A DNA stretch of 64,000 nt from Mycolicibacterium xanthum (GTDB lineage Bacteria > Actinomycetota > Actinomycetes > Mycobacteriales > Mycobacteriaceae): the NCBI RefSeq assembly GCF_019710635.1, contig NZ_JAIFZS010000006.1, positions 62,001 through 126,000 on the forward strand. The letters are read 5' to 3'. Below, piece after piece: positions 1 to 9,621 of this stretch. Positions within the stretch are counted from its first letter, which is position 1, and every line of letters begins with the position of its first letter. A program made the translations under genes and the position numbers. A model generated the notes under the pieces. It saw only the letters and a list, made by a program, of their open reading frames with translations, did no database searches and was not told the DNA's origin.

Positions 1-1
1 G

Positions 2-1138
2 GTCTACGAGTACGGAAGTCTGGGCTGCTCGGGCGATCTCGCGCCGCTGGCACACGTCGCAATGGCGATCATGGGTGAAGGGTCGGTGCGCGACGCCTCC
101 GGTGCGCTGCTGCCGACCGCGGACGCGCTGACCGCTCACGGTCTGTCGGCGGTGACATTCGCCGAGAAGGAAGGCCTCGCGCTGATCAACGGCACCGACG
201 GCATGCTCGGCATGCTGGTGCTCGCGCTCGCCGACCTGGACAACCTGTTCCGTGTCGCCGACATCGCCGCCGCGATGAGCGTCGAGGGTCAACTCGGTAC
301 CGACCGGGTGTTCGCCGAGGACCTGCAGCGCCTGCGTCCGCACCCCGGCCAGGCCGCATCGGCAGCGAATCTGCGTACGCTGCTGTCGGATTCGGCGATC
401 ATCGCCAGCCACCAGACCCCCGATTGTGCACGCGTGCAGGACGCCTACTCGCTGCGCTGCTCACCGCAGGTGGCCGGCGCGGCACGGGACACCGCCGACC
501 ATGCCCGTCTGGTTGCGGGGCGCGAACTGGCCAGCGTCATCGACAACCCTGTCGTCACCGACGACGGCCGCGTCGAGTCCAACGGCAACTTTCACGGGGC
601 GCCCGTCGCCTATGTGCTCGACTTCCTCGCCATCGCCGTGGCCGATCTGGCCAGCATCAGCGAACGGCGCACCGACCGGTTCCTCGACGTCGCCCGCAGC
701 CGCGGACTGTCCGCATTCCTGGCCGGCGACCCCGGTGTCGACAGTGGGCACATGATCGCCCAATACACCCAGGCGGGCGTCGTGTCCGAACTCAAACGCC
801 TGGCCGCGCCGGCGAGCGTCGACTCGATCCCGTCGTCGGCGATGCAGGAGGACCACGTCTCGATGGGCTGGTCGGCCGCCCGTAAGCTGCGTCGCGCCGT
901 CGACGGTCTGACCCGGGTGCTGGCGATCGAGGTGCTGACCGCGGCGCGCGGCATCGACATGCGCGCACCCCTGGCCCCCGCGCCGGGCACCGCTGCGGTG
1001 GTGTCGCTGGTGCGTTCGGCCGTCGAGGGCCCAGGGCCCGACCGTTATCTGGCGCCGGAGATCGCCGCTGTCGTCGATCTGGTCGCGTCGGGCGCGGTCG
1101 TCGCCGCCGCGGAGGGTGTGACCGGCCCGCTTGCCTGA
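2..1138 (+). CDS. hutH: Aromatic amino acid ammonia-lyase, histidine ammonia-lyase type (5' truncated by window edge)
   Basis: Histidine ammonia-lyase deaminates L-histidine to urocanate in the cytosol with an MIO prosthetic group cyclised from an Ala/Cys-Ser-Gly triad. The open frame runs in from outside the window; 378 residues are visible of about 510 usual, so roughly 130 N-terminal residues are missing. The first visible residues include GSLGCSGDLAPLAH, the MIO loop, here Cys-Ser-Gly instead of the common Ala-Ser-Gly. Further family marks are ESNGNFHGAP and QEDHVSMGW, which carry active-site Asn and Glu/His positions. Histidine is the likely substrate because of these motifs, but other aromatic amino acid lyases share them. 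No other hut gene is in the window. Confidence 0.85.
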   Translation, partial: VYEYGSLGCSGDLAPLAHVAMAIMGEGSVRDASGALLPTADALTAHGLSAVTFAEKEGLALINGTDGMLGMLVLALADLDNLFRVADIAAAMSVEGQLGTDRVFAEDLQRLRPHPGQAASAANLRTLLSDSAIIASHQTPDCARVQDAYSLRCSPQVAGAARDTADHARLVAGRELASVIDNPVVTDDGRVESNGNFHGAPVAYVLDFLAIAVADLASISERRTDRFLDVARSRGLSAFLAGDPGVDSGHMIAQYTQAGVVSELKRLAAPASVDSIPSSAMQEDHVSMGWSAARKLRRAVDGLTRVLAIEVLTAARGIDMRAPLAPAPGTAAVVSLVRSAVEGPGPDRYLAPEIAAVVDLVASGAVVAAAEGVTGPLA

Positions 1139-1218
1139 CCAGCATCGCCGACCGGCTCATAGCGGATTCACAGCGGACGCCTAATGTCCGCTGGGGATCG
1201 CGGCGAATGATCGTAGCC

Positions 1219-1698
1219 ATGAGCGAAGCAACGACGCCGCCGGCACCCGAAGATCCGTCAGAGCCCGCGACCGGTCCGGTCATGACCGGACCGCCCGCCG
1301 GGACCCTGCCTCCGCAGCCGGGACCCGTCCCACCACCGGTCCCCCCGATGCCGGCGCAGCCGGTCTATGCCACCGCGGAGTCCAATCGGCTGAACAAGGC
1401 CGCCGCGCTGGTGGGGATCATTGCGGGGTCGGTGATCATAGTGGCGGTGATCTTCGGCACCGGATTCTTCGTCGGCAAGCAGGTCGGACAGGGCCCCCGG
1501 GACGACCGCGGCCATCAGTTCGTTCTCCACCCGGCGCCGCCGATGTTCCCGATGGGTCCGCAGGGCGAGTTCGGGCGGGGTCCCGAGTTCCGGGGACCGT
1601 TCGGTTCCGACGGTCCGAGGATCGGGGTCCCGCAACCGCCGGGGAGCCAGGGCGGCTCGGGTGGGCAGGGCGGTCCGGCATCGCCGCAGCGCCCTTAG
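1219..1698 (+). CDS. Proline-rich single-pass membrane protein, unknown function
   Basis: About 159 residues. Residues 1-55 are Pro/Ala rich and probably disordered and cytosolic; one hydrophobic helix follows (AALVGIIAGSVIIVAVIFGTG), then a GKQVGQ stretch and a Gly/Pro/Phe-rich tail, presumably outside the membrane. This is the architecture of many small mycobacterial proline-rich membrane proteins; M. tuberculosis has a proline-rich gene in about this position (Rv3705A region, from memory). ATG 1219 is chosen because MSEA is a typical start; an in-frame ATG lies at 1207. No catalytic motif is visible. It is separated from hutH by 80 bp and from katA by an inverted repeat. Confidence 0.7.
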   Translation: MSEATTPPAPEDPSEPATGPVMTGPPAGTLPPQPGPVPPPVPPMPAQPVYATAESNRLNKAAALVGIIAGSVIIVAVIFGTGFFVGKQVGQGPRDDRGHQFVLHPAPPMFPMGPQGEFGRGPEFRGPFGSDGPRIGVPQPPGSQGGSGGQGGPASPQRP

Positions 1699-1708
1699 CG
1701 ACAGATCT

Positions 1709-1807
1709 CTCTTCTCCTCGGGTGGATCCCACGGCCGTGTGGGGTACTCCGCCGGATAGGACGTGACGGCGGACCGCCCGATGGGCCGCCGCACCCGAGG
1801 AGAAGAG
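1709..1807 (+). promoter_or_regulatory. 16-bp inverted repeat that can pair with the katA Shine-Dalgarno sequence
   Basis: CTCTTCTCCTCGGGTG at 1709-1724 is the exact reverse complement of CACCCGAGGAGAAGAG at 1792-1807. The right arm contains the purine-rich ribosome binding site just before katA ATG 1812. In an mRNA starting upstream of 1709 the two arms, 67 nt apart, would form a 16-bp duplex hiding the binding site. Whether it acts as an RNA switch, an operator or a terminator for the upstream gene (stop at 1696-1698) is not known. Confidence 0.55.
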
Positions 1808-1811
1808 GGAC

Positions 1812-3263
1812 ATGACTGACAAAGACGCCACGAAATTCGCAACCACCGACGGCGGCGCGCCGATCCCCAGCGTCGAGCACTCGCTGACCGTCGGCCCCGA
1901 CGGCCCCATCCTGCTGCAGGACCACTACCTGATCGAGCAGATGGCCAACTTCAACCGCGAACGCATCCCGGAGCGCCAGCCGCACGCCAAGGGCGGTGGT
2001 GCGTTCGGTGAGTTCGAGGTGACCCGGGACGTCAGCGCCTACACCAAGGCCGCGTTCCTGCAACCGGGCGCCAAGACCGAGCTGGTGGCCCGGTTCTCCA
2101 CCGTCGCCGGGGAGCGCGGCAGCCCAGACACCTGGCGGGACCCGCGCGGATTCGCGCTGAAGTTCTACACCGACGAGGGCAACTTCGACATGGTGGGCAA
2201 CAACACCCCGGTGTTCTTCGTTCGCGATCCGATGAAGTTCCAGAACTTCATCCGCAGCCAGAAGCGCATGCAGGCCACCAACCTGCGCGATCACCACATG
2301 CAGTGGGACTTCTGGACTCTGTCACCGGAGTCGGCGCACCAGGTGACCTGGCTGATGGGCGATCGGGGCATTCCGCAGACCTGGCGGCAGATGAACGGCT
2401 ACTCCAGCCACACCTACAGCTGGCTCAACGACAACGACGAGCTGTTCTGGGTGAAGTACCACTTCAAGACCGATCAGGGCATCGACTTCCTCACCCAGGA
2501 GGACGCCGACCGACTCGCCGGCGAGGACGGCGACTACCACCAGCGCGACCTCTACGACTCCATCGAGAGCGGCAACTTCCCGACCTGGACATTGCACGTG
2601 CAGATCATGCCGTTCGAGGACGCCAAGACCTACCGGTTCAACCCGTTCGACCTGACGAAGGTGTGGCCGCACGCCGACTACCCGTTGCAGGAGGTCGGCA
2701 GGATGACGCTGAATCGCAACGTGGTCGACTACCACGCGCAGATCGAGCAGGCCGCGTTCGAGCCGAACAACATCGTGCCCGGCACCGGGCTGAGCCCGGA
2801 CAAGATGCTGCTGGCCCGGGGGTTCTCCTACGCCGACGCACACCGGGCCCGGCTCGGCGTCAACTACAAGCAGATCCCGGTGAACGAGCCGCACACGGAG
2901 GTCCGCGCCTACAGCAAGGACGGCGCGATGCGGATCCGCAACGCGACCGATCCGGTCTACACGCCGAACTCGATGGGCGGGCCCGAGGCCGATCCGAAGC
3001 GTGCCGCCGAGGTGCACTGGGCCGCCGACAGCGAGATGGTGCGCAGCGCGTACGCGCTACGCGAAGACGACGACGACTTCGGTCAGGCCGGCACGATGGT
3101 CCGCGAGGTCCTCGATGACGACGCCCGGGACCGGTTGGCGCACAACATCATCGGTCATGTATCGAAGGGTGTGCGGGAGCCGGTGCTGTCGCGGGTCTTC
3201 GAGTACTGGAAGAACGTCGACCCCGACCTCGGCAAGAAGGTCGAGGAGGGCGTACGCGGGTGA
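1812..3263 (+). CDS. katA: Monofunctional heme catalase
   Basis: Dismutates hydrogen peroxide to water and oxygen in the cytosol; protoheme enzyme of the small-subunit clade (483 residues, usual about 480-500). Visible catalytic residues: distal His58 in RQPHAKGGG, distal Asn131 in [10 protein letters not shown], proximal heme ligand Tyr340 in [14 protein letters not shown]. The fold is intact throughout. Start ATG 1812 has a strong purine-rich binding site (GAGGAGAAGAGGG). That site lies in one arm of an upstream inverted repeat, suggesting control at translation. No furA-like regulator is adjacent. A strong hairpin begins on the stop codon. It is distinct from the bifunctional KatG family. 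Confidence 0.95.
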   Translation: MTDKDATKFATTDGGAPIPSVEHSLTVGPDGPILLQDHYLIEQMANFNRERIPERQPHAKGGGAFGEFEVTRDVSAYTKAAFLQPGAKTELVARFSTVAGERGSPDTWRDPRGFALKFYTDEGNFDMVGNNTPVFFVRDPMKFQNFIRSQKRMQATNLRDHHMQWDFWTLSPESAHQVTWLMGDRGIPQTWRQMNGYSSHTYSWLNDNDELFWVKYHFKTDQGIDFLTQEDADRLAGEDGDYHQRDLYDSIESGNFPTWTLHVQIMPFEDAKTYRFNPFDLTKVWPHADYPLQEVGRMTLNRNVVDYHAQIEQAAFEPNNIVPGTGLSPDKMLLARGFSYADAHRARLGVNYKQIPVNEPHTEVRAYSKDGAMRIRNATDPVYTPNSMGGPEADPKRAAEVHWAADSEMVRSAYALREDDDDFGQAGTMVREVLDDDARDRLAHNIIGHVSKGVREPVLSRVFEYWKNVDPDLGKKVEEGVRG

Positions 3264-3310
3264 TTTCGGTGTGAATATCGCCGCTCAGCGGCGACATTCA
3301 CACCGAAATC
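3262..3310. terminator. Long hairpin at the katA stop codon; intergenic palindrome
   Basis: GATTTCGGTGTGAAT (3262-3276) pairs with ATTCACACCGAAATC (3296-3310); inside it TCGCCGC pairs with GCGGCGA around a TCA loop, with one A/C mismatch between the two stems. It overlaps the katA stop codon. There is no T-run, so it is either a mycobacterial-type factor-assisted terminator or a member of a dispersed palindromic repeat family. Confidence 0.7.
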
Positions 3311-3334
3311 CCCACCGCTGGCATGATCGAGGCC

Positions 3335-4006
3335 ATGAGCATCGGCATCTCGACCGGCGGCGGGCGGACGCGCGCCGCAGGTCTGGCCCTCGGTGCGGGC
3401 CTGGCGGTGCTGTCGGCGGCTCCGGCCGCGGCGACGCCGTCCGCTCCGGGGGTGGTCAACTACGCGGTGCTGCCCAAGGGGTCGGTCGGCAACATCGTCG
3501 GCGCCCGGATGGGCTTCGAGTGGACGTTCACCGCGCCGTTCCAGTCGTTCTGGGTGGACAACCCGGTGTGCAACAACTGGGCTGACATCGGGCTGCCCGA
3601 GGTCTACAACGATCCCGACCTGGCCGCGTTCAACGGGGCGACCACCCAGGAGTCACCCACCGATATGACGCACTTCGTCAAACAGGCCGTCGGCGTGTTC
3701 GCCAACCCCGACGCCGCGGGGCGGGCCTATCACCGGGTGGTCGACCGGACCGTCGGCTGCAACGGCCAGACCACGGCCATGCACCTGGATAACCTCACCA
3801 CCCAGGTGTGGACGTTCACCGGGGGCCCCGCGGAGGCCACGGAGGCCAACTGGGTCAAGCAGGAAGCGGGTACGGACCGCCGCTGTTTCGTGACCACCAG
3901 GCTGCGGGAGAACGTATTGCTGCAGGCCAAGGTGTGTCAGTCCGGCAACGGCGGGCCCGCGGTCGCCGTGCTGGCCGGCGCCATGCAGAACACGCTCGGT
4001 CAGTAG
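3335..4006 (+). CDS. Secreted PknH C-terminal-like sensor domain protein
   Basis: About 223 residues. Residues 1-34 form an export signal (Arg-rich start, hydrophobic LALGAGLAVLSAAPAAA, cleavage near ATPSA). The rest resembles the extracellular sensor domain of the kinase PknH: four cysteines (NPVCNNW, VGCNGQ, RRCFVT, AKVCQSG) suited to two disulfides and the VYNDPDLAAFNG / FANPDAAGRAYHRVVD segments of that family. No kinase domain is present, so it is a stand-alone extracytoplasmic or lipid-associated binding protein of unknown ligand. The position next to egtA matches Rv3705c of M. tuberculosis from memory. ATG 3335 is preferred to ATG 3323, which lies only 12 nt upstream. Confidence 0.8.
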   Translation: MSIGISTGGGRTRAAGLALGAGLAVLSAAPAAATPSAPGVVNYAVLPKGSVGNIVGARMGFEWTFTAPFQSFWVDNPVCNNWADIGLPEVYNDPDLAAFNGATTQESPTDMTHFVKQAVGVFANPDAAGRAYHRVVDRTVGCNGQTTAMHLDNLTTQVWTFTGGPAEATEANWVKQEAGTDRRCFVTTRLRENVLLQAKVCQSGNGGPAVAVLAGAMQNTLGQ

Positions 4007-4034
4007 CGGTCCGTAACGCCGGGCGGGTTCGGGT

Positions 4035-4051
4035 ACACGTCACCCACGTGT
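4035..4051. promoter_or_regulatory. Palindrome ACACGT-N5-ACGTGT upstream of egtA
   Basis: ACACGTCACCCACGTGT is a perfect 6-5-6 inverted repeat 84 bp before the egtA start and 31 bp after the end of the preceding gene. Its location fits an operator for the egt operon; the binding protein is unknown. Confidence 0.35.
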
Positions 4052-4135
4052 CACCCGCCAAACGCGGGACTTTGTCGGTGTGTTCTGGAAGATGGACACA
4101 AGGCAGCGATCGTTCCCGACCCGGAGGGGGTTGGT

Positions 4136-5410
4136 ATGGCCCGCACCATCGCATGTGATGCCGGCAGCGGCTGCACAGCAGACGAGCTGACCAGCGCCTC
4201 GGCAGCGGCCGGCCACGTTGTGCAGCGATGCCTGACCGACGGCCCGGTCGGCCGGGTGGGCCTGGAGGTCGAGGCCCACTGCTACGACCTGGGTGATCCG
4301 TCGCGGCGCCCGGGCTGGGACGAGCTGACCTCGGCGATCGCGGCTCTTCCGCCACTGCCAGGAGGCAGCGCCGTCACCGTCGAGCCGGGCGGCGCGGTCG
4401 AACTGTCCGGCCCGCCGCTGGTCGATGCCGCCGCGGCCATCTCGGCCATGGCGATGGATCGCGCGGTGCTGCGGGCGTCCTTCGCCCACGCCGGTTTCGG
4501 GCTGGTGCTGCTCGGCGCCGACCCGCTGCGCCCCGCCGCCCGGGTCAACCCGGGCGGCCGCTACCAGGCCATGGAACGGTTCTTCCGCGCCAGCGGGACC
4601 GGCACCGCGGGCGCGGCGATGATGACGTCGACGGCGTCGGTTCAGGTCAACATCGAGGCGGGACCGGCGTCGGGGTGGAGTGAGCGGGTCCGGCTCGCCC
4701 ATGCGCTCGGCCCGACGATGATCGCCATCACGGCGAACTCGCCGATGCTCGGTGGCCGGTTCACCGGGTGGCGTTCCACCCGGCAACGGGTGTGGAGCCA
4801 GCTCGACGCGGCCCGGTGCGGCCCGATCCTGGGCGCCAGCGGTGACGACCCGGCCAGCGACTGGGCCCGCTACGCGCTGCGCGCGCCGGTGATGCTGGTG
4901 CACCGCCCGGACCCGACACCGGTCGCCGGGTGGGTGCCCTTTGCGGACTGGGCCGACGGCCGGGTGTTACTGGGCAACCGCAGGCCGACCACCGCCGACC
5001 TGGACTACCACCTGACGACGTTGTTCCCGCCGGTACGCCCGCGCGGGTTCCTCGAGGTGCGCTACCTCGACAGCGTCTCGGACGCGATCTGGCCGTCGGT
5101 GGCGTTCACGCTGGCGACGCTGCTCGACGACCCCGGCGCGGCCGACCTCGCCGCCGAGGCGACCGAGTCGGTGGCCACCACGTGGGACCGGGCTGCCCGG
5201 GTCGGACTGCGTGACCGGCGGCTGCACCGGGCCGCCCGGCGGTGCGTGGCGGCCGCGGCCGAACGCGCGCCGGCTCACCTGCAGGAGTCGATGGAGCAAC
5301 TGACGCGTTCGGTCGAGCAGGGCCGCTGCCCGGCCGACGACTTCGCCGACCGGGTGGTGACCTACGGGGTGGGCGGTGCGGTGACCCAGCTGGCACAAGG
5401 GGAGTTGTGA
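4136..5410 (+). CDS. egtA: Ergothioneine biosynthesis glutamate-cysteine ligase EgtA
   Basis: Makes gamma-glutamylcysteine from glutamate, cysteine and ATP, the sulfur donor used by EgtB. 424 residues, normal for the mycobacterial family (about 430). GCS2-type features include [12 protein letters not shown] near residue 45, where the Glu residues bind metal, the MERFFRASG segment, and [13 protein letters not shown]. Start ATG 4136 is preceded by GGAGGGGG five bases upstream. First gene of a tightly packed operon; its TGA overlaps the GTG of egtB. It is unrelated in sequence to the GCS2-type protein at 22724-24214, which belongs to a different subgroup. Confidence 0.93.
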   Translation: MARTIACDAGSGCTADELTSASAAAGHVVQRCLTDGPVGRVGLEVEAHCYDLGDPSRRPGWDELTSAIAALPPLPGGSAVTVEPGGAVELSGPPLVDAAAAISAMAMDRAVLRASFAHAGFGLVLLGADPLRPAARVNPGGRYQAMERFFRASGTGTAGAAMMTSTASVQVNIEAGPASGWSERVRLAHALGPTMIAITANSPMLGGRFTGWRSTRQRVWSQLDAARCGPILGASGDDPASDWARYALRAPVMLVHRPDPTPVAGWVPFADWADGRVLLGNRRPTTADLDYHLTTLFPPVRPRGFLEVRYLDSVSDAIWPSVAFTLATLLDDPGAADLAAEATESVATTWDRAARVGLRDRRLHRAARRCVAAAAERAPAHLQESMEQLTRSVEQGRCPADDFADRVVTYGVGGAVTQLAQGEL

Positions 5411-6795
5411 CGTCACGCGAGCTGCTCGCCACCGAGCTGACCAGGGCCCGCGACCGCACCCTGCGGCTCGTCGACTTCGACGACGCCGAGGTGCGCCGAC
5501 AGTACGACCCGCTGATGAGCCCGCTGGTCTGGGATCTGGCGCACATCGGTCAGCAGGAGGAGCTGTGGCTGTTGCGCGGCGGCGATCCCGACCGCCGGGG
5601 CCTGCTGTCGCCGCAGGTCGACCAGCTTTACGACGCCTTCGTGCACTCCAGGGCCAGCCGGGTCGACCTGCCGTTGCTGCCGCCCGCGGATGCCCGCGCG
5701 TACTGCGCGACCGTGCGCGGCCGGGCACTCGACGCGCTCGACGCACTGCCCGATGGGCACCCCGACGCGTTCACCTTCGCCATGGTGGTCAGCCACGAGA
5801 ACCAGCACGACGAGACGATGCTGCAGGCGTTGAGCCTGCGTCGCGGGGCGCCGCTGCTCGACCGCGGGGCGGCACTGCCCGGCGGGCGCGAGGGTGTGGC
5901 GGGGACCTCGGTGCTCGTCCCCGGCGGTGAGTTCGTATTGGGTGTGGATGCCGAGACGGAGCCGTTCTCGCTGGACAACGAGCGGCCCGCGCACGTCGTC
6001 GACGTCCCCGCCTTCCGGATCGGCCGCGTGCCGGTCACCAGCGGTGAGTGGCGGGCGTTCATCGCCGACGGCGGCTATCGCGAGCCCCGGTGGTGGTCAC
6101 CGGCGGGCTGGGAGCACCGGCAGCGGGCCGGGCTGACCGCTCCGCTGTTCTGGAACGCGGAAACCGGGACCCGAACCCGGTTCGGCCATGTCGAGGACAT
6201 CCCCGACGACGAGCCGGTCCAGCATGTGACGTTCTTCGAGGCGCAGGCCTACGCCGCATGGGCGGGCGCCCGGCTGCCCACCGAGGCGGAATGGGAGAAG
6301 GCGTGCGCATGGGATCCGCAGACCCGGACGCGACGGCGCTACCCGTGGGGATCGGCCGATCCCGGCCCGGCGCTGGCCAACCTGGGGGGTGATGCGCTGC
6401 GGCCGGCCCCGGTCGGCGCGTACCCGGAGGGTGCGTCGGCCTACGGGGTCGAGCAGATGATGGGCGATGTCTGGGAATGGACGACCTCGCCGCTGCGGCC
6501 GTGGCCGGGGTTCACCCCGATGGTGTACGAGCGTTACTCGGTGCCGTTCTTCGACGGCGCCGGTTCGGGTGACTACCGGGTGTTGCGCGGTGGGTCGTGG
6601 GCGGTCGCGCCCTCCATCCTGCGGCCGAGTTTCCGCAACTGGGACCACCCGGTCCGCAGGCAGATCTTCTCCGGTGTGCGGCTGGCCTGGGACGCCGATG
6701 AGCCGCTTGCGCGAAGAGCGACTGATGATGAGCCGCTTGCGCGAAGAGCGACTGATGATGAGCCGCTTGGGCGAAGAGCGACCGGCGATGTGTAG
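5407..6795 (+). CDS. egtB: Ergothioneine sulfoxide synthase EgtB
   Basis: Non-heme iron enzyme that oxidatively joins gamma-glutamylcysteine to hercynine. 462 residues: N-terminal DinB-like four-helix domain with iron ligands His46 ([11 protein letters not shown]), His130 and His134 (SHENQHDE), then an FGE-sulfatase C-type-lectin-like domain ([32 protein letters not shown]). Start GTG 5407 overlaps the egtA stop. The last about 33 residues consist of an in-frame 30-bp tandem repeat encoding [10 protein letters not shown], so the protein is longer than relatives (about 430) and the tail is probably unstructured. The stop overlaps the egtC start by 8 nt. Confidence 0.93.
   Translation: MTSRELLATELTRARDRTLRLVDFDDAEVRRQYDPLMSPLVWDLAHIGQQEELWLLRGGDPDRRGLLSPQVDQLYDAFVHSRASRVDLPLLPPADARAYCATVRGRALDALDALPDGHPDAFTFAMVVSHENQHDETMLQALSLRRGAPLLDRGAALPGGREGVAGTSVLVPGGEFVLGVDAETEPFSLDNERPAHVVDVPAFRIGRVPVTSGEWRAFIADGGYREPRWWSPAGWEHRQRAGLTAPLFWNAETGTRTRFGHVEDIPDDEPVQHVTFFEAQAYAAWAGARLPTEAEWEKACAWDPQTRTRRRYPWGSADPGPALANLGGDALRPAPVGAYPEGASAYGVEQMMGDVWEWTTSPLRPWPGFTPMVYERYSVPFFDGAGSGDYRVLRGGSWAVAPSILRPSFRNWDHPVRRQIFSGVRLAWDADEPLARRATDDEPLARRATDDEPLGRRATGDV
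6697..6786 (+). repeat. 30-bp tandem repeat, three copies, at the egtB-egtC junction
   Basis: Copies at 6697-6726, 6727-6756 and 6757-6786; the first two are identical and the third differs at three positions near its end or middle. The unit begins GATGAGCCGCTTGCGCGAAG. The period is a multiple of three, so egtB stays open and gains [10 protein letters not shown] units. Each copy carries an ATG in the egtC frame, but the egtC protein must begin at ATG 6788 to expose its catalytic Cys2. Confidence 0.95.
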
Positions 6796-7492
6796 GCATC
6801 TGGGCTGGCTCGGCGATCCGGTGTCGGTGGCCGCGCTGATGCTGGACCCGCCGTCGGGGCTGCTGGTCCAGTCCTACGCGCCGCGCCGCCAGAAGCACGG
6901 GCTGATGAACGCAGACGGGTGGGGCGTGGGGTTTTACGCCGACACCGACGAAGCCGGTGTCGTGCCCCGGCGCTGGCGTAGCGCCGCGCCGCTGTGGGGT
7001 GACGTGTCCTTCGCCTCGGTGGCCCCGGTCCTGCGCAGCCGGTGCGTGGTGGCCGCTGTGCGCTCGGCCAGCGCAGGCATGCCGATCGAGGCATCGGCCA
7101 GTGCCCCGTTCACCGACGGCGCCTGGCTGCTGTCGCACAACGGTCTGGTCGACACTGCGGTGCTGCCGCCGGCGCGGCACGCCGAGTCGACCAACGACAG
7201 CGCGCTGCTGGCCGCCCTGATCTTCGACCGCGGCCTCGACGCGCTCGGCGCCACCATCGCCGCGGTCGCGGCCGACGACCCGAACGCGCGGCTGAACATC
7301 CTGGCCGCCAACGGTTCCCGGCTGCTCGCCACCACCTGGGGCGACACCCTTTCGTTGCTGCGCAGGCCCGACGGTGTCGTGCTGGCCAGCGAACCCTATG
7401 ACGACGATCCGGCCTGGCAGGAGATCCCGGACCGGCATCTGGTCGACGTCGTCGACATGCACGTGACGCTGACGCCGCTGAAAGGACCGTGA
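6788..7492 (+). CDS. egtC: Gamma-glutamyl-hercynylcysteine sulfoxide hydrolase EgtC
   Basis: Class-II glutamine amidotransferase-fold hydrolase that removes the gamma-glutamyl group from the EgtB product. 234 residues. It begins Met-Cys-Arg-His; the Cys must become N-terminal after Met removal to act as nucleophile, which fixes the start at 6788 despite upstream in-frame ATGs inside the repeat. Family marks: [33 protein letters not shown]. Its stop TGA overlaps the egtD ATG. Confidence 0.92.
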   Translation: MCRHLGWLGDPVSVAALMLDPPSGLLVQSYAPRRQKHGLMNADGWGVGFYADTDEAGVVPRRWRSAAPLWGDVSFASVAPVLRSRCVVAAVRSASAGMPIEASASAPFTDGAWLLSHNGLVDTAVLPPARHAESTNDSALLAALIFDRGLDALGATIAAVAADDPNARLNILAANGSRLLATTWGDTLSLLRRPDGVVLASEPYDDDPAWQEIPDRHLVDVVDMHVTLTPLKGP

Positions 7493-8472
7493 TGGCCTCT
7501 GAACCCGTGGACTTCTCGCTCGCCAACTACCTGGCCGCCGACGCCGCGGAGGAGGCCCTTCGCCGCGACGTCCGAGAGGGTCTGTCCAAGCACCCGAAGT
7601 CGTTGCCACCCAAGTGGTTCTATGATTCCGTGGGCAGTGACCTGTTCGATCAGATCACCCGGTTGCCCGAGTACTACCCGACCCGGGCAGAGGCGCAGAT
7701 CCTTTCCGCGCACGCTGGCGAGATCGCGGCGGCCGCCGGGGCGGACACGTTGGTCGAGTTGGGCAGCGGAACCTCGGAGAAGACCCGCAGGCTGCTCGAT
7801 GCGCTGCGCGATCGAGGTTCGCTGCGCCGGTTCATCCCGTTCGACGTCGACGCCGGTGTGCTGGAGTCGGCCGGAGTGGCCATCGGGAAGGAGTATCCGG
7901 GCATCGAGATCGACGCCGTGTGTGGCGATTTCGAGGAACACCTCGGCAAGATCCCGGGCATGGGCCGTCGGCTGGTCGCGTTCCTGGGGTCCACGATCGG
8001 CAACCTGACCCCTGGTCCGCGCGCGGAGTTCCTGGCCTCGGTGTCGGACATGATGGCGCCCGGCGACACGCTGCTGCTGGGCACCGATCTGGTCAAGGAT
8101 CCCGTCAGGCTGATCCGCGCCTACGACGACAGCGCCGGTGTCACGGCGCGGTTCAACCGCAACGTGCTCGCGGTGGTGAACCGCGAACTCGGGGCCGACT
8201 TCGACATCTCCGCGTTCGACCACGTCGCCCGGTGGAACGCCGCCGAGGAGCGCATCGAGATGTGGCTGCGGTCGATACGCGCCCAGCGGGTGCACGTCGG
8301 CGCGCTCGGCCTCGACGTGGACTTCGCCGACGGCGAGCAGATGCTGACCGAGGTGTCGTGCAAGTTCCGTCGCGACGGCGTGGACGCCGAGTTGGCAGCC
8401 GCCGGTCTGCGCCGCAAGCACTGGTGGACCGACGATGCGGGCGACTTCGCTCTGTCTCTGTCGGTGAAATGA
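7492..8472 (+). CDS. egtD: Histidine N-alpha-trimethyltransferase EgtD
   Basis: Transfers three methyl groups from S-adenosylmethionine to the alpha-amino group of histidine, giving hercynine, the first committed step of ergothioneine synthesis. 326 residues (M. smegmatis enzyme about 321). SAM-binding motif [16 protein letters not shown] near residues 84-99 and the family segment [18 protein letters not shown] are visible, as is [14 protein letters not shown] 7492 overlaps the egtC stop; a GTG at 7489 is also in frame. The 3' end lies inside an 18-bp tandem repeat shared with the start of egtE. Confidence 0.94.
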   Translation: MASEPVDFSLANYLAADAAEEALRRDVREGLSKHPKSLPPKWFYDSVGSDLFDQITRLPEYYPTRAEAQILSAHAGEIAAAAGADTLVELGSGTSEKTRRLLDALRDRGSLRRFIPFDVDAGVLESAGVAIGKEYPGIEIDAVCGDFEEHLGKIPGMGRRLVAFLGSTIGNLTPGPRAEFLASVSDMMAPGDTLLLGTDLVKDPVRLIRAYDDSAGVTARFNRNVLAVVNRELGADFDISAFDHVARWNAAEERIEMWLRSIRAQRVHVGALGLDVDFADGEQMLTEVSCKFRRDGVDAELAAAGLRRKHWWTDDAGDFALSLSVK

Positions 8473-8510
8473 GCACTGTCGGTGAAATGAGCACTGTCGG
8501 TGAAGTGACG
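8458..8510 (+). repeat. 18-bp tandem repeat at the egtD-egtE junction
   Basis: CTGTCGGTGAAATGAGCA occurs at 8458-8475 and 8476-8493, with a third diverged partial copy ending near 8510 (GTGAAGTGACG). Each full copy contains ATGA, a start overlapping a stop. The first TGA ends egtD; the ATGs at 8469 and 8487 and the GTG at 8505 are all in the egtE frame, giving egtE three possible starts. Confidence 0.9.
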
Positions 8511-9584
8511 CTCGGCGAGCGCTGGCGGGCGGCACGGCCCGCCCCGGCGGGTGTCCACGTCGACAGCGCTGCCTGCTCACGGCAGAGCTTCGCGGTGATC
8601 GACGCGGCGGCGCGGCACGCCCGCCACGAAGCCGAGGTCGGGGGCTACGTGGCCGCCGAGGCCGCCGCGCCCGCGCTGGAGGCCGGTCGTGCCGCGGTGC
8701 GGGCGCTGACCGGGATGGCCGACGCCGACGTCTTCTTCACGACGGGATCCGGACACGCACTGGACATCCTGCTCGGCGACCGGCCGGGTGAGCGCCGACT
8801 GGCCTGCCTGCCCGGCGAGTTCGGGCCCAACCTGATCACCATGCAACGGCACGGCTTCGCGACGCTGCCGCTGCCGGTCGACGGCTCCGGGCGGCTCGAC
8901 GTCGACGCCGCGGCCGACGCACTCGCGCACGACCCGCCGGCACTGGTGCACTTCACGATCCTGGGCAGCCACAGTGGAATCGCCCAGCCCGCCCACGCGA
9001 TCGCCGAGATCTGCCGGGCCCACGGCATCCCGATCATCGTCGATGCTGCACAGGGGTTCGCCCATCTGGACTGCGCGGGGATCGGCGCCGACGCGCTGTA
9101 CTCGTCGTCGCGGAAATGGACCGCCGGGCCGCGTGGGGTCGGCATGCTGGCGACCCGGCCCGGGCTGCTGTCCGAACCGGCCGTGCTGCGGCTGGCCCAT
9201 GCAGAGGTGAACATCGGACTGCACGTGGCGCTTTCGGTGGCCCTGGGCGAGCACCTGGCCGCAGGGCCCGACGCCGTCCGGGCCCGGCTGCGCGACGTCG
9301 GGGCCGGCACCCGCACCGTGCTCGACGGCGCCGCGGGCTGGACCGTGGTCGAACCGGTCGGCGAACCCAGCGCCATCACCACGCTGCGCCCGCCGGACGG
9401 GGTGGACCCGATGACGGTGCGGTCCCGGCTGCTCGCCGAGCACGCGATCGTGACGACCTACCTCGGTCCCGAGCGCGCCCCACGGGAGATGACCCGCCCC
9501 GCGCTGCGGATCTCGCCGCACGTCGACGTCACCGACGCCGACCTGGCCGCGCTGGAGGCAGCGTTGATCGCCGTCACGCGCTGA
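8469..9584 (+). CDS. egtE: PLP-dependent C-S lyase EgtE
   Basis: Last enzyme of ergothioneine synthesis: cleaves hercynylcysteine sulfoxide to ergothioneine. About 371 residues from the first ATG; fold-type I aminotransferase class V family (cysteine desulfurase-like). PLP lysine in [15 protein letters not shown], cofactor Asp in [13 protein letters not shown], substrate-side [11 protein letters not shown]. The N-terminus [19 protein letters not shown] contains the repeat-derived STVGE unit, so the native start may be 8469, 8487 or 8505. A G-C hairpin follows the gene. Confidence 0.9.
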   Translation: MSTVGEMSTVGEVTLGERWRAARPAPAGVHVDSAACSRQSFAVIDAAARHARHEAEVGGYVAAEAAAPALEAGRAAVRALTGMADADVFFTTGSGHALDILLGDRPGERRLACLPGEFGPNLITMQRHGFATLPLPVDGSGRLDVDAAADALAHDPPALVHFTILGSHSGIAQPAHAIAEICRAHGIPIIVDAAQGFAHLDCAGIGADALYSSSRKWTAGPRGVGMLATRPGLLSEPAVLRLAHAEVNIGLHVALSVALGEHLAAGPDAVRARLRDVGAGTRTVLDGAAGWTVVEPVGEPSAITTLRPPDGVDPMTVRSRLLAEHAIVTTYLGPERAPREMTRPALRISPHVDVTDADLAALEAALIAVTR

Positions 9585-9597
9585 CCGCAGCCGAGGG

Positions 9598-9621
9598 CCA
9601 CCTGCCCGACCGGGTAGGTGG
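9598..9621 (+). terminator. Hairpin after egtE; overlaps a motif shared with the mftA upstream region
   Basis: CCACCTGCCC, loop GACC, GGGTAGGTGG: ten base pairs in RNA counting one G-U pair, 13 bp after the egtE stop. It is well placed to end the egt operon, but the right arm is also part of the GGGTAGGT...CTGCCCGGTCG motif seen before mftA, so it may instead or also be an operator. Confidence 0.5.
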
